Shown here: one piece after another, positions 46,082 to 57,378 of the stretch
Layout: every line of letters starts with the position of its first letter
How positions within the stretch are numbered: the first letter of the stretch is position 1
Program-made: the position numbers and the translations under genes
Notes under the pieces: generated by a model
Databases searched by the model: none
What the model was told of the DNA's origin: nothing
Seen by the model: the letters and a program-made list of their open reading frames with translations, nothing else
Assembly: GCA_031769625.1 (NCBI GenBank)
Contig: JAUIMM010000188.1
Coordinates: 11,461,001 to 11,525,000, forward strand
Direction of reading: 5' to 3'
Origin: Taudactylus pleione
Lineage: Eukaryota > Chordata > Amphibia > Anura > Myobatrachidae
Length of the DNA stretch: 64,000 nucleotides

Positions 46082-47341
46082 TTACCTAAAAAATCTGGCC
46101 ACCACATCATCGCATATGGCCCCCCCACATACTGACCTTCGACCAACCTCGGGGGGGCCATCCTCAGGTAAGGCATCCTCTGGCTGCATTGGGACACCAC
46201 TCCTTATGGCAATGTTGTGAAATATCCCACACAGGACCACAATTTTAGACACCATATCCGGCACATACATGAGCTCGCCACCAGAGCGGTGGAGGCATCT
46301 AAATCGGCCTTTTAAAAGGCCGATACAGCGCTCCACCACTTGCCTGGTGGCTGTAAGTGCGGAATTATACGCACTTTGTGGCCCTGGTGTGGGAGCCAAA
46401 TAAGGAGTGAGCAGCCAGGACATGCAAGGGTATCCACTGTCTCCTGTGAACAAAAATAGACCACATCAGGAACACTGTGTATCAAGCTTAACATTGTTAT
46501 GTACTAAAGGTCTCCACTTACCCAGAAGCCACGCATCACCAGCTTGTAGGTTGGTTAATTTCTGCCATATCCCTGATTGCCGGATGACGAAGGAGTCATG
46601 AGCACTTCCGGGTAATTTAGCATTCAGGGACAGGATCTGGAGGGAGGCATCACATACCACCATTACATTCAGGGAGTGATAGTGTTTACGGTTTCTAAAT
46701 ATTGCCTCCAGCCGTGCTGGAGGCTGAAGTGGTATGTGAGTACCATCCACAACCCCTATGATGTGTGGGAAGCCAGCTATTTGGTAAAAATTGGCCTTGG
46801 CCACACTAAGGGCACCCATATCCAAAGGCATTTTAATAAAATGATGGAGGTGCTTGAAAAGTGCCTCCATCACTGCCCTCAGGATCCGGGAAAAGGAGGA
46901 TTGGGAGATGCCCGCCACTATTCCCACCGTTGTTTGAAACGATCCTGAGGCACAGAAATGTAACACCGCCATAAATTGCGTCAGTGGTGGTATTGCTGTT
47001 GGACTGTCAATTTGCCGCTCAAGATCACTTTCTATTAATGAGAGAGTGTCTATGATGATTTTGGGAGGTAGACGGTAGCGTCTTAAAACCTCATCATCGG
47101 GCATTCCAAAAAGGGTGACACGTGTTCGAAATATCTGGGGCCTTGCATGCCTACGATGCCTACGCCTGGGACGAGTTTGAGGTTGGTCGTCTTCCGGGAG
47201 CAGGGCCAGAACAATTCGCCCCAGATCTACCTGAAATTCAAAGTTTACAATGTAAGGCTTTTGAGCCACCCCAAAAGTAACAAAAAACAACTTAGCTTTC
47301 TGATACCATCCATAGCTGCTTACATGCCGGGGTATTGTCAT
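46082..47341 (-). CDS. HARBI1-like DDE transposase (3 exons)
   Basis: Exons 47341-47324, 47230-46522 and 46443-46082 join in frame to about 362 residues, close to vertebrate HARBI1 (about 350). The last intron (46444-46521) is certain: GTAAGT...TTCACAG restores LLG|DSGYP. The tiny first exon (MTIPRH) is a model. Residues 20-60 are Arg-rich, then TLFGMPDDEVLRRYRLP typifies PIF/Harbinger. A helix-turn-helix-like part (LHFCASGSFQTTVG) follows. The DDE core has Asp in VDGTHIPL (about 168), conserved Asp in LPGSAHDSF (about 218) and GDSGYP (about 244), and Glu in VERCIGLLKGRF (about 280). GDSGYP to VERC leaves 35 residues. It would cut at the element ends and make the 3-bp duplication. No disabling change seen. 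Confidence 0.88.
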
Positions 47342-47574
47342 GATACGTATAAACTGTAAAAAAGCCAAAAATGAGACATCAAAAATTTAGAGGGTGAATT
47401 TTTGTTTTTCAAATTGTTGCAAGCCAACACATAAAATAGGCGAAACACACATTTGGCCATCGATGAAAACGACATTGCACACCGTACGTCAAATAGGGTT
47501 CAAATGGACCCCAAAAATGGAAAAGGGAAAAGCAAAACTGGTTTACATGATGAATAAGCCGCCAAAAATGCGTT
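47342..47574. other. Upstream region of the transposase
   Basis: Non-coding. With 47575-48378 it separates the divergent transposase and gene B and so should hold both promoters. No TATA box could be assigned with confidence. Confidence 0.4.
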
Positions 47575-47882
47575 AATTAGTTCGCAAATGCAAGTCACTA
47601 CACCAACAGTCAAAAATGCGTTAATTAGTTCGCAAATGCAAGTCACTACACCAACAGTCAAAAATGCGTTAATTAGTTCGCAAATGCAAGTCACTACACC
47701 AACAGTCAAAAATGCGGTAATTAATTCGCAAATGCAAGTCACTACACCAACAGTCAAAAATGCGTTAATTAGTTCGCAAATGCAAGTCACTACACCAACA
47801 GTCAAAAATGCGTTAATTAGTTCGCAAATGCAAGTCACTACACCAACAGTCAAAAATGCGGTAATTAGTTCGCAAATGCAAG
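47575..47882. repeat. 48-bp minisatellite between divergent genes
   Basis: About six and a half copies of a 48-bp unit (AATGCGTTAATTAGTTCGCA, AATGCAAGTCACTACACCAA, CAGTCAAA). Copies differ at one position (GCGTTAATT/GCGGTAATT). Located in the presumed promoter region of the transposase and gene B. Confidence 0.92.
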
Positions 47883-48378
47883 AAAAAAAATGGACTTACC
47901 CAACTCGAATATATAAGATTTCCAAAAAAAAGGTCTTTGGGTCCGAAAGCCAAAACAAACTAAAAAAGATGAAATTAGTGTTAAAAAAAAATAGCTAACC
48001 AAAAAACAGAAGTAGACACCAATTGGCCACAAATTAGACTGCACAAAACTTACCAAATCAGGAAAGGATGTGGAAAAAAGCAAAAAAATGCGAACGGAAA
48101 ACCAAAACAACTGTAGCAAAACCAAACAAAAAACCAACTCTGCCAAATCCTCCAACCGCAAACAACCAAATCCAAACAACTTAACCGCCAACAATCCAAC
48201 AACCCAACCTCGACTCCACACACACCAAGCCATAAATAGTGTTTATTTTCCCGCACAAATTAAGGATGAATCATAGGGACACACAATCAATGATGCGGCC
48301 GCAAACAAAGGACGCATGTATAAATACGTCACAAAATCACATTGAATTTCTGGTTGATTTCATTCTGGAAGCAGAGAC

Positions 48379-49666
48379 ATGGCTTCAGACCAGGGAAACA
48401 ATGGCCAAAAATCCGGCGGTAAGGCCTTCATGCATTTTGTCTCAATGATTATTTTAAAACAAATATATTGGTCAAGTTGTGAAGTGGCTAAATCGGAATA
48501 TTTACCCAAATAGGTGAGGAGGATGACATGGAAGAGACTGCTGGCCCCAGTCAACCCGCCAAAGCTGCCAAAAAAAAAAGGCAGCCACATTTCACAAGCA
48601 AGGAGATGGAGGTTTTGATCCAGAAGTGCGTTGACATCCTGCCCCAGGCAGCCAGGAATATGAGCCAAAGCCAGAAGTGGAGAATGTGGGAGGAGGTCGC
48701 CGTTGCTGTCAATAGGGTGGGTGATTATGTCCGTCTAGCCCGGGATGTCAAACGGCGGTAAGTAAACACTTTCCCATCCTATAAACAAACCCCATTGTAA
48801 AAAAAAGGATAATGGGTCCAATTTCATTCCACAGATGGGCAGACTTCAAATATCGTCTCAAGCAAAAACTTGCCGACAGGGCTAGGCATGCAAGGGGGAC
48901 AGGTGGGGGTCCCACCCCTGTGTCATTGGAGTTGACAGACTTAGAAGAGCTGGCACAGGGGTGTGTGCAGGCTGTGGAGGTGTTTGGCGTGTCCAACATG
49001 GATACGGACATGCCAGACTTTGCGGCTCCTCATGTTGGCCAAGGTAAGTCTTGTGATGTCACCAACTCTGAAATGCTATTGTGCCAATATGTAGATTCTA
49101 ATGTGAGTCTTTTCGCAATTTTCCTAACAGAGACAGAGGCGGATGAGTCTGCTCCAGAGGGGAGCCTTGGCCGCAGAATTTCTGCTGGCTCTGCAGGGGA
49201 GGAACCAGTACATCCGGCTGAGGACCCTGCAGAAGCCAGTCCAGGGCGTGCCCCCTCGCAGGCAGTGGGCCTCCTCACAGAACTCAATTTTAAATCGGAT
49301 TGCCATACGGAGATTCTGCAGAGGATGGACGCCAGTCTGATACGGGTGGCTGAGGCCCTGGAGCAAAATGCTGCGGCCAACGTGACCATTGGTCAGGCCC
49401 TGGCGGAAAATACCAGGGCCAACATCCGCATCGCCGATGCCCTGGAGCAGCTCGTTCGCCAGCACATGGTGGAGCCGACCTCCCTTCCTGCCGGAACATC
49501 CGGATCCTACACCTCTGGCACAACATCAGCCAATCCTCCAAATGTGCCTAGCCCTGTGCCTAGTCCAGAGGCCACAACATCTGCCTCTGGACAGGCCAGC
49601 CCGATGGCATCCCGGACCCGGTCTGGCGCCCACCCTCACCCAGCCAAACGGGCGAGAAAACGGTGA
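48379..49666 (+). CDS. Harbinger Myb/SANT-like protein B (4 exons)
   Basis: Exons 48379-48418, 48514-48757, 48835-49043 and 49131-49666 join in frame to 342 residues across GT-AG introns. The third intron is 87 bp, so its frame stays open even unspliced. Residues about 32-105 form a Myb/SANT-like domain (PHFTSKEMEVLIQKCV, then WRMWEEVAVAVNRVG and DVKRRWADFKYRLKQK). An acidic linker follows (LELTDLEELAQG). The exon-4 part has two helical, coiled-coil-like repeats (RVAEALEQNAAANVTIGQAL and RIADALEQLVRQ), then a Pro/Ser/Thr-rich stretch and a basic tail KRARKR that may be a nuclear localisation signal. It resembles the usual Harbinger Myb-like partner more than protein A does. A signal AATAAA follows near 49870. 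Confidence 0.78.
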
Positions 49667-50690
49667 CAGCAATGGCGACTTTTCCCACACTCCTTCTGTG
49701 CTTGGCTCATATTCCTTTCTGGTCAAAACTTCCCTCTCCTTTCTTGTGAAATGTTTTTAAATTTTGTATTTACGCTTATGTTAGCAGTTATGTTTTTTTT
49801 TTTTTTTTAACAAATATCTTTGCCACAAAAAAAGGCAACAAAATATTAGGCCAATTTGTTTGTGTTTAAACAATAAATTTAAAACAAAAAACTGAGATTG
49901 TATTGTGACATTATTGTACAAATGGGTTACATTTAATCCTGGCCCTAAAGGCAAAAACTGACCCTCTTAAAAAAAAAAAAAGGCCTCTTTAAGGAACGTT
50001 TAAAAAATCACATAGCGATGCAAATTCCACAGTAAACCAAAAAAAAGGGGAGCTAATTAAAACATGATGACATTATTGTTACAATAGGCCATAACCAACA
50101 AATTGTGGCCAAAATAAAACACCAAAAATGTACGCTAATTGATTGTGTAATCATGACATTAGCAGCTCTGATTTCCACCTGCGTACGCTTTTGTGCTATC
50201 CCAATAAACTGCTTTCCAAACACATACCAAGCCGGTTTTCAATCCAACACTAATTACTTTACTGACCAGCCGCGATTAATCGCAGCACCATCGTTGAGTC
50301 CCGGGACGGAGGAGAAGGCCATCGCCAATGTGGTCGAGTAATCCTGACCCTAAGCTGTGCGAGCATTTTGAAGGGAAAGCGGATGTTCCAGTGACGTATG
50401 AGACGGTCCGAACACATTTGACGTTCGCATCTGCTAATGTATGTACGCCCCAAAAACGCCTCGCCACGCCTGCGTTTTTTCATCTCCACCCCCGTCAACA
50501 CCCAAAAACGCCCTGTTCTGTCAATCACATTTGACATGTCACTTCCTGTACGCTATTTTAGGAACGAGAGAAAAAAAACTCGCAATCTGCCGTACGCACA
50601 TGCGCAGTGTAACACCGACGCATGCGCGGTTAGTCAACATCGGAACGCAACGAGCGTACTGTTGTTAACGTGCGGCTCTGAATGAGGGCC
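49667..50690. other. Harbinger 3' non-coding region and right subterminal
   Basis: A-rich to about 50120 (including AATAAA near 49870). From about 50270 GC content rises, with CpG-rich subterminal sequence containing CGCACATGCGCAGTG and CGACGCATGCGCGG, then the terminus. The same ATGCGCAG motif is frequent near the ends of the short Harbinger-like elements, so it may be a protein binding site. Confidence 0.5.
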
Positions 50691-50693
50691 ATT

Positions 50694-50935
50694 AGTCCTT
50701 CACCTCTATAGTAATGCATCACTGCTATAGTAAGACATTACACTCCCTCACCTGTGTAGTAACACATTCCACTCCCTCACCTCTGTAGTTACACATTATC
50801 CTTGCTCACCTCTGTAGTAACACATTTCCCTCCCTCGCCCGTGTTGTAACACATTCGACATTCCCCTCCCTCACCTGTGTAGAAATACAATCCCTCTCTC
50901 ACACCTGTAGTAACACATTACCCTCACTCGCTGGG
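50694..50935. repeat. 28-bp-class minisatellite (CCCTCACCTCTGTAGTAACACATT)
   Basis: About eight irregular units with CTCACCTCTGTAG and TAACACATT start directly after the Harbinger right end, so the element inserted at or beside the array. Confidence 0.8.
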
Positions 50936-51833
50936 GCCGTGGCACCAGTCGTCCAAGCATCTTAATGACCCTGAATGAAGTTGTGTTACAGTCAATTCGT
51001 GACCTGCAGCTGACATTTTATGATCTAAACCAATATGTAGCCTATCAATGTTAAACATGACTGAGGCTTAAGGCACAAAGGGCCTCGTGCCTCGATGATG
51101 TCGCTAATAGTATGTAAATTGCTCCATTCTGATGAATAGTGTTTTCGTCCACTAAATGTGAGTGCAATAAATGGGTCCACTTTAGGGTAAGACTTAACCA
51201 CTTAAACCGCTAATCCCTGTTTTACACTGCCAAGGAGTGACGGATAATTTTGTCAGTAAGGTTAAAAGTCCCGCTCTGAAAGGCCTAACGAGCAGTACAA
51301 ATGGCCCTTTGACATGAATATTGTGCAGACAAGTAACGCTTTGTGTGAGGATTCCTGAATCTGAATGGGAAAGACAAGTGATTGACACATTATATGATTT
51401 TTTAAATTGTTTCCAGATATTGGGCCCTGTTCCTCAAATCCATCTACATCTACATAGAAGATAATTATGTGCCCAGAGCCAGCCTGTAATTCACGTGCTG
51501 TCAGCGGAGGGGAACCTTGTAATTTACTATGAGAAAAGCCTAGAATGTTTCCAAACCAAGTTTCCGCTGACTCGGAGACCTCGGCCTCATTCTCTTTCCG
51601 AGGACATTATTATTTTATACACAGACGGGGGCTGGTTCTGAGATGGGAGCAGAGCAAAAAAAAAAAGCAAGTACAGTAACTTTGCATCTGGAACAAACCA
51701 TGCTGCAATGCAAGGAGTTCAAATACATTTATTCTGTTTGCATGCAGGGTAAATACTGGCTGCTTCTGCATGTAGCCCACAAATGCTTTGTTTGGACACA
51801 CACTTCCCAAATCTAATCTCTCTGCACATTTTA
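50936..51833. other. Non-repetitive non-coding DNA
   Basis: I see no gene, repeat or regulatory motif that I can support. Confidence 0.4.
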
Positions 51834-51841
51834 CATCTGCC

Positions 51842-52131
51842 TAGGGATGGCCATCGGTGGTAAGTGGCCATCAACTATGCAATGGATGGCCATCGATGGT
51901 TTTATCAACCAATGGTTATCCCTGTTCTTTAAATGACTGGCAGTGGGCCAATCAGAACCTGAAGGCGGGGATTTGTGGGTGGCGGGAGCTTTGTTAAAAA
52001 AAAAAAAACATTCAGTTATGCTTTACCATCGATGGAGGGAAACCATCTGGTTCTGCCCCCAATCGATGGTAAAAACATCAGCCATAAATCGCTGATGATT
52101 ATGAATCATCGATGGTCGTTGGTCATCCCTA
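51842..52131. mobile_element. hAT-like non-autonomous element, 8-bp TSD CATCTGCC
   Basis: Ends TAGGGATGGCCATCGG and TGGTCATCCCTA are inverted. CATCTGCC is duplicated exactly (51834-51841, 52132-52139). The interior has several CCATCGATGG dyads. 290 bp, non-coding. A fragment lies at about 6652. Confidence 0.88.
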
Positions 52132-52139
52132 CATCTGCC

Positions 52140-52332
52140 CCACCTGCAGTGCAGCATGGTTTTGCCAAGGTGCAAAATAAGGTTGGAGCTACCGGCGGTG
52201 CAGCCAGTGTAGAGCACCGGGGCTTGCTGTGATGAAGGGGCTCACTGTCTATGGCAGCCCAGCTGCAGACCCCTTCATCACCGTGAGTCATCGGCACAGT
52301 TGTAAGAAGTAGTAATGAGTCACTCACACTTT
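52140..52332. other. Short spacer with a dyad
   Basis: An inverted pair GATGAAGGGG / CCCCTTCATC lies around 52230-52270. No gene. Confidence 0.35.
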
Positions 52333-52560
52333 GGGCCTGATTCAGAGATTAAGGCAAACGCAGCTGCATTCTCTCACGGATTGCAGTTGCTAAAATATAC
52401 TAACTTCCAAAGCACAGCCCAGCATAGGGACGCCCACTACTGCCTTCTCATATCCGTCCAACAACGCGCAACAGCGTAAACATCGCTGCACATCGGGCAG
52501 TCACACAGCATGTAAGGCAAGCCTGACCAGCCGCAAACACTACAGCTCTCCTGACACGCA
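52333..52560 (+). mobile_element. Truncated Harbinger-like element
   Basis: Starts GGGCCTGATTCAGAGATT, with CATCGCTGCACATCGGGC inside. No right terminus was found before the minisatellite at about 52600, so it is truncated. Confidence 0.5.
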
Positions 52561-52599
52561 GAGAGCCCATGCTGTCAAGTATTATAGATCACGTCACCC

Positions 52600-53030
52600 A
52601 TGTGTGATTAACCAATGGCCACCCTGTACCAACAAATAGTCACCCTGTACCAGCCACCGGCCACCCTGTACTAACGAATAGTCACCCTTTACCAACCTCT
52701 ATACCAACCACTGTCCACCATGTACCAATGAATAATCACCATGTACCAACCACTGGCCACCCTGTACCAATGAATAGTCACCATGTACCAACCACTGGCC
52801 ACCCTGTACTAACGAATAGTCACCCTGTACCAACCACTGGCCACCCTGTACTAACGAATAGTCACCCTGTACCAACCACTGGCCACCCTGTACCAATGAA
52901 TAATCACCATGTACCAACCACTGGCCAATCTGTACCAATGAATAGTCACCATGTACCAACCTCTGTACCGCTACTGGCCACACTGTACCAACGAATAATC
53001 ATACTGTACCAATCTCTAGTTGGCACCTGG
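52600..53030. repeat. 42-bp minisatellite (ACCAACCACTGGCCACCCTGT)
   Basis: About ten units built from two half-units: CAACCACTGGCCACCCTGTA and CCAATGAATAGTCACCATGT. It is irregular at both ends. Confidence 0.9.
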
Positions 53031-53394
53031 GACAGCTCAGTGCACAATTAACTTTCATGCCTTCCACATATGATTAACAAACACGTCCTGGCACCACCGT
53101 CCTTACAGCAGCCTGCACCAGGTAAATTGATATAAAACCCCAATTTACCTTTCACCAGTCACTGAAGCGATCCCCATTACACGTCGACATTGCCAAGAAC
53201 CCATCAAGTTCCTCTGTGACAAAGAGCAGTAATGTTCACAAGAATTTTTTTCTAGGTCATTTCCCTCTGCAAACAGGGTATAGCAGCTGATGAGGGAAAC
53301 AGATCTTCTAAGAATTGGTTCAGTAGGTAAAATAAGCCTCTCGTTCTTTGTCCTTCAGCTCTAGAGATTTGCATTGCGAACATCCCTGGATCTC
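53031..53394. other. Spacer between minisatellites
   Basis: No gene or element end recognised. Confidence 0.4.
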
Positions 53395-53911
53395 ACCCAA
53401 TGTGTCCCTATCAGACCTTGGTCACTGTGTTCCTATCAGACCTTGGTCAATGTGTTCCTAAGACCTTGGTCAGTGTGTTCCTATCAGACCTTGGTCATTG
53501 TGTTCCTAAGACCTTGGTCAGTGTGTTCTTAAGACCTTGGTCAGTGTGTTCCTATCAGACCTTGGTCAATGTGTTCCTAAGACCTTGGTCAGTGTGTTCC
53601 TATCAGACCTTGGTCATTGTGTTCCTAAGACCTTGGTCATTGTGTTCCTAAGACCTTGGTCAGTGTGTTCTTAAGACCTTGGCCAGTGTGTTCCTATCAG
53701 ACCTCGGTCAATGTGCTCCTATCAGACCTCGATCAGTGTGTTCCTATGACCTTGGTCAATGTGTTCCTATCAGACTTTGGTCAATGTGTTCTGATCAGAC
53801 CTTGGTCAGTGTGTTCCTATCAGACCTTGGTCATTGTGTTCCTAAGACCTTCGTCAGTGTGTTCCTATCAGACCTTGGTCAATGTGTTCCTATCAGACCT
53901 TAGTCACTGTG
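53395..53911. repeat. 22/25-bp minisatellite, left part
   Basis: Units GTTCCTATCAGACCTTGGTC + AATGT (25 bp) mixed with a shorter 22-bp form lacking TCA (GTTCCTAAGACCTTGGTC). The array resumes at 54386 after a MITE. Confidence 0.92.
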
Positions 53912-54385
53912 CTCTGAATCAGGGCGGGCGCTTGCTTTTTAAGTTGCGGCCTCCTGGCCGCTCGCATAGCTGTGGGTGAGCACCCACAGCTTATGTGAGC
54001 GGCCAGGTGATGGTCGCGATGGTCAAGACCATCAGGCTTGCAACAAGACCCTTGCAGTAGGGTATCGTGGCCGAAAGCCCCAGTGGACTTCCTGCTCCAA
54101 TAGAGCAGGAAGTCCACCTACTGACATCACGAGTTATGTCAGTAGGGCCGCCCACAAATGGCAGGCGTTCCTGCAGGAAAGCATCCGTTTGCCCAGCCAC
54201 CCCCCCCCCTCCCTGCCTTCTAAATGGGGCGAGCTGTCGATCAACATCGACAGCCACCTCTTTTGGATGCGAGCGCTGGAGCGAGTGCTTTTTGTGCTCG
54301 CTCCGGGGCTCGCGCGTGCGCACTGGCCCACCATCGACCCGCTTGTGAGCGCTATGCGCTTGCGAGAGGGTCTGAATCAGGCCCG
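53912..54385 (-). mobile_element. Hairpin-chain MITE, copy 6 (reverse, one end shortened)
   Basis: It interrupts the 22/25-bp array. GTG flanks both sides (53909-53911, 54386-54388) and the array continues in register. The right end GTCTGAATCAGGCCC is standard. The left end begins CTCTGAATCAGGGCGGG, inside the usual terminal hairpin. Stems differ from copy 1, e.g. GTGGACTTCCTGCTC / GAGCAGGAAGTCCAC and GAGCGAGTGC / GCTCGCTCC. Confidence 0.8.
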
Positions 54386-54485
54386 GTGTTCCTATCAGAC
54401 CTTGCTCAATGTGTTCCTATCAGACCTCGGTCAATGTGTTCCTATCAGACCTTGGTCAATGTGTTCCTATCAGACCTTGCTCCTA
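54386..54485. repeat. 22/25-bp minisatellite, right part
   Basis: Four more units of the array interrupted at 53912. Confidence 0.88.
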
Positions 54486-55727
54486 GGCCCAATTTCATGC
54501 CTGCTACACTAATATTTAAACGAGGACCCATTATAACGTTAATCAAAGGTGATATGGCCATAGCAACTGTCAATCAAAATATTCACAAATACAGTATATC
54601 AAGTTCTGATACTATCTGGACATGGCCACCTTTTTATGACAGCAAAAATATTCCTGGAGAGAGAAGCTCCAGCCCTGTGGGTACTTAAGCCCCCCAATAT
54701 TTGTGCTTTGTCACTAGCCATGCCTGTACATGTCATTTTTCAAATGGTTAGTGTGTGCACCCCCAATCCTTCCGAAAAGTCAACTCTTAACCTATAGAGA
54801 TAATGGACTTCTCAATTAATCTCAAACCAAACCTTAAATGGCACCTGGCAAGGGGTGGGCACGAGTTTTGCATTTGGGCCAGACCTCATTCAGTATTCTG
54901 TCATCCGATAAAGATATATGTTGCGCACCTCAGTCACCACCATCTTGATATGCTAATCCACGATCTTACCCATAGAAATTTGGCACAAATACATCTCAAA
55001 AAGTGAGGAGATAAGGAAGTCCTGCGGGTCTCCATATTTCCAGCTTTATAACTGGCCCCTATAGCGAGTGCAACATGACAGACCGAGCCATTCCGCGGCC
55101 TGAGGCGGTAACTAATACCATCGCATAATAACATGTCATGTGTTTACTCTCCATATTCCCACAGTGTCACTACACTTATGGGATAGATATACAGTGCCTG
55201 CAACTAATTGCTATTTGCTGGAAATCCATGTGATACCAGCCTTTGCTCAGGAGACACAAGGGAAGAACATTCAGGCTCCTTTCTACCGTTTCTGCAACAG
55301 CGCACGCAGGACGGGCTGTGTAGCTGGGAAACGCTTCATTTACGCTGCTCAGACCAAACCTTAGCAAACTGCAACACATTACCCAGAGGGCAGATAACAT
55401 GAATGAAGGTCAGCACATGCTGGCAGGAGATAAGACTGAACGAGTTCTTTAGTACATGAAAGCGGGTGACAATGGCGTGTATCGCCATGTTTGTTATAAT
55501 GTCTCTAGTCCTCGCTGGCATCATTTAAGCAGAGGAAAATTCAAATTAAAATCTATTTTTTTTAGGGAACTTCAGCTTCCACCTGATTAACACAACTGTC
55601 AGCGCCTCAGAGATGAATGTAAAACAGACATTTTATTTTTACTGCCAGAACTGATATATTATTTTTTGCAGAATCCAATATTTTTTGCTGTTGGGGGGAG
55701 GGAGGATTTGGTGACGACAAACACATT
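54486..55727. other. Non-repetitive non-coding DNA
   Basis: No gene, element terminus or RNA gene supported. Short frames lack recognisable motifs. Confidence 0.4.
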
Positions 55728-55735
55728 GTCTACAG

Positions 55736-56112
55736 CATTGGTTCCCAAACTGGGTGCCGGGGCACCCTGGGGTGCCTCAGGGCACTTGCAGGGGTGCCTC
55801 GAGTTGATGGTCCAGTACCAAATAAAATAATTTGGAGAGTGATAAACCACCAGCCAATCAGCTCCCAACTGTCATTTTTCAAACACAGCCTGTAACATGA
55901 CAGTTGGGAGCTGAGTGGCTGCTGGTTTATCACTCTCCACTTTATCACTTTTCAGAGCTTAGTACATCTCCCCCTTAGGGTTACATATAAGCACAATTTA
56001 TTTCATTACATTTTTGCTGAATTTCTAAATTAAGAAACTTTGGGCCCAGGGGTGCCGTGGACAAATGCTGATACTCTAGGGTGCCCGATTCAAGAAAGTT
56101 TGTGAAACCCTG
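55736..56112. mobile_element. hAT-like element (CAGTGGTTCCCAAAC family), TSD GTCTACAG
   Basis: Starts CATTGGTTCCCAAACTGGG and ends AAGTTTGTGAAACCCTG. GTCTACAG flanks both sides (55728-55735, 56113-56120). The interior (GGGGCACCCTGGGGTGCCTC) is shared with 57379-58152. A palindromic MITE at about 55833-55974 has replaced or interrupted the middle. Confidence 0.85.
55833..55974. mobile_element. Palindromic MITE nested in hAT
   Basis: Arms GGAGAGTGATAAACCACCAG and its complement, with CCAATCAGCTCCCAACTGTC inside. The right end TTAGTACATCTCCCCC is standard; the left outer arm is missing. Confidence 0.7.
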
Positions 56113-56138
56113 GTCTACAGTGTTTTTGTCGGCACTAT

Positions 56139-56689
56139 GGACCTCATTCAGAGCCGGTCGCACAGAGCGTGCGGTCGGTCTGAATGAGGGGAGGACCTCT
56201 TGAATTTTCAAGACGTCCTCCTTTGCGGTGGTAAGGCTGTGGGTTAACACCCACAGCCTTACGACCGCCTAAGGTGATGGTCGCGATGGTCCAGACCATC
56301 GCGACCATCAGGGCTTACGACGAGACCCTAGGGTAGGGTCTCCCTTGTCGTAAGCCCCGGAGAGCTTTCGGCTCTGTCTGAGCCGGAAGCTCTCCACTGA
56401 CATCACTTGTGATGTCAGTGGGGCCGGCCCCAAACGGTAGGCGTTCCCATGGGAATGCCCTTGTTTGGGCTGCCACCCCCCCGGCCCGCCTTCCAAACGG
56501 GGCGAGCTGTCAATCAACATCGACAGCTCGCCCCCTTTGGATCGAGACCCGATACGACCGGCGCTGTCGGTCGTAGCGGGTCTCACGCATGTGCACGACG
56601 GCGCCGGCGCCATCGTGCGCATGCTCTGTGGGGGGCCATCGACCCGGTCCCAGCGCATCGGCGTAAACGACCGGGTCTGAATGACCCCC
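56139..56689 (-). mobile_element. Hairpin-chain MITE, copy 7 (reverse), TSD TAT
   Basis: Ends GGACCTCATTCAGAGCCGG and GTCTGAATGACCCCC with TAT at 56136-56138 and 56690-56692. It is the same subfamily as copy 3 (12310-12840): CCGATACGACCGGCGCTG/GGTCGTAGCGGG and GAGCTTTCGGCTCTG/GAGCCGGAAGCTC stems. Confidence 0.88.
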
Positions 56690-56879
56690 TATAATCCCAG
56701 CACCACGATGCCGACCCCGTTGGAATGCTAATTAAAGCATATGACGCTGTCCACAGTATAACTGTAATCAGTTACACTGCCAACTGCTTTATAAATGCTC
56801 ACATCATGTGCCACATCCGTTCCTTTAAATTCTATATACTACGCTCATAGTTTTCGTAAAAAACTACTCCAAACCCTTC

Positions 56880-57095
56880 AATTTGCTTACGCAGTTCCCA
56901 TATTTGTAATGGGAAATGTGATCTGCTCAGATTTACTAAAAATTAACTGTAAAATAATACTGGGGGAAGCCCTGTGATAATAACACCATGTTCAGATGGC
57001 ATTATTATCAGAGGGCTTCCCCCGGTATTATTTTACAGTTCATTTTTAGTAAATCTGAGATAATATTTCCCATTACAAGTATGGGGTAATGAGAT
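56880..57095. mobile_element. Long palindromic element
   Basis: CAGATTTACTAAAAATTAAC at 56930 pairs with the sequence ending AGTAAATCTGAG near 57058. Further out, CCCATATTTGTAATGGGAAA pairs with TTTCCCATTACAAGTATGGG. The core is GGGGGAAGCCCTGTGATAAT / ATTATCAGAGGGCTTCCCCC. It is about 210 bp, with no target duplication identified. Confidence 0.65.
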
Positions 57096-57378
57096 GGCAT
57101 TATGCGGTTCCGCGACTCCTGCTCCTCTCTATCAGGCAAAACAGAGCCGGGAGCCGGCCCCTGTGATCAGCTTTGTGGTCTAAATAGACCACAATCTGAT
57201 CACATTAAACAAAAAAAATAATTAGTTAAATAAAAAAAGAAAACACTTACCTGCATTTCGGGGGCTGGTGATTGGTGCTCCGGTGAGGTCCTCTGGGACT
57301 CCGGTCAGCTGATCTCCGGGCTCCTACACTGTGACCCCGGTCAGCTGCTCTATGCCGACATCTCAGTTTACACTACAG

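Larger units (their letters stand above)
42585..50690 (+). mobile_element. Three-gene PIF/Harbinger DNA transposon
   Basis: The left terminus GGCCCTCATTCAGACCCAC and the right terminus GGCTCTGAATGAGGGCC are inverted. ATT flanks both (42582-42584, 50691-50693). Length is 8106 bp. Inside are a Myb/SANT-like gene (plus, 43228-45257), a HARBI1-like transposase (minus, 46082-47341) and a second Myb/SANT-like gene (plus, 48379-49666). All have short GT-AG introns that preserve frame and no internal stops, which suggests a young or recently active element. No internal copy of the terminus was seen that would indicate one element nested in another. Termini match the hairpin-chain MITEs beyond the terminal repeat (ACCCRCTCGCAAGCG). 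Confidence 0.85.
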
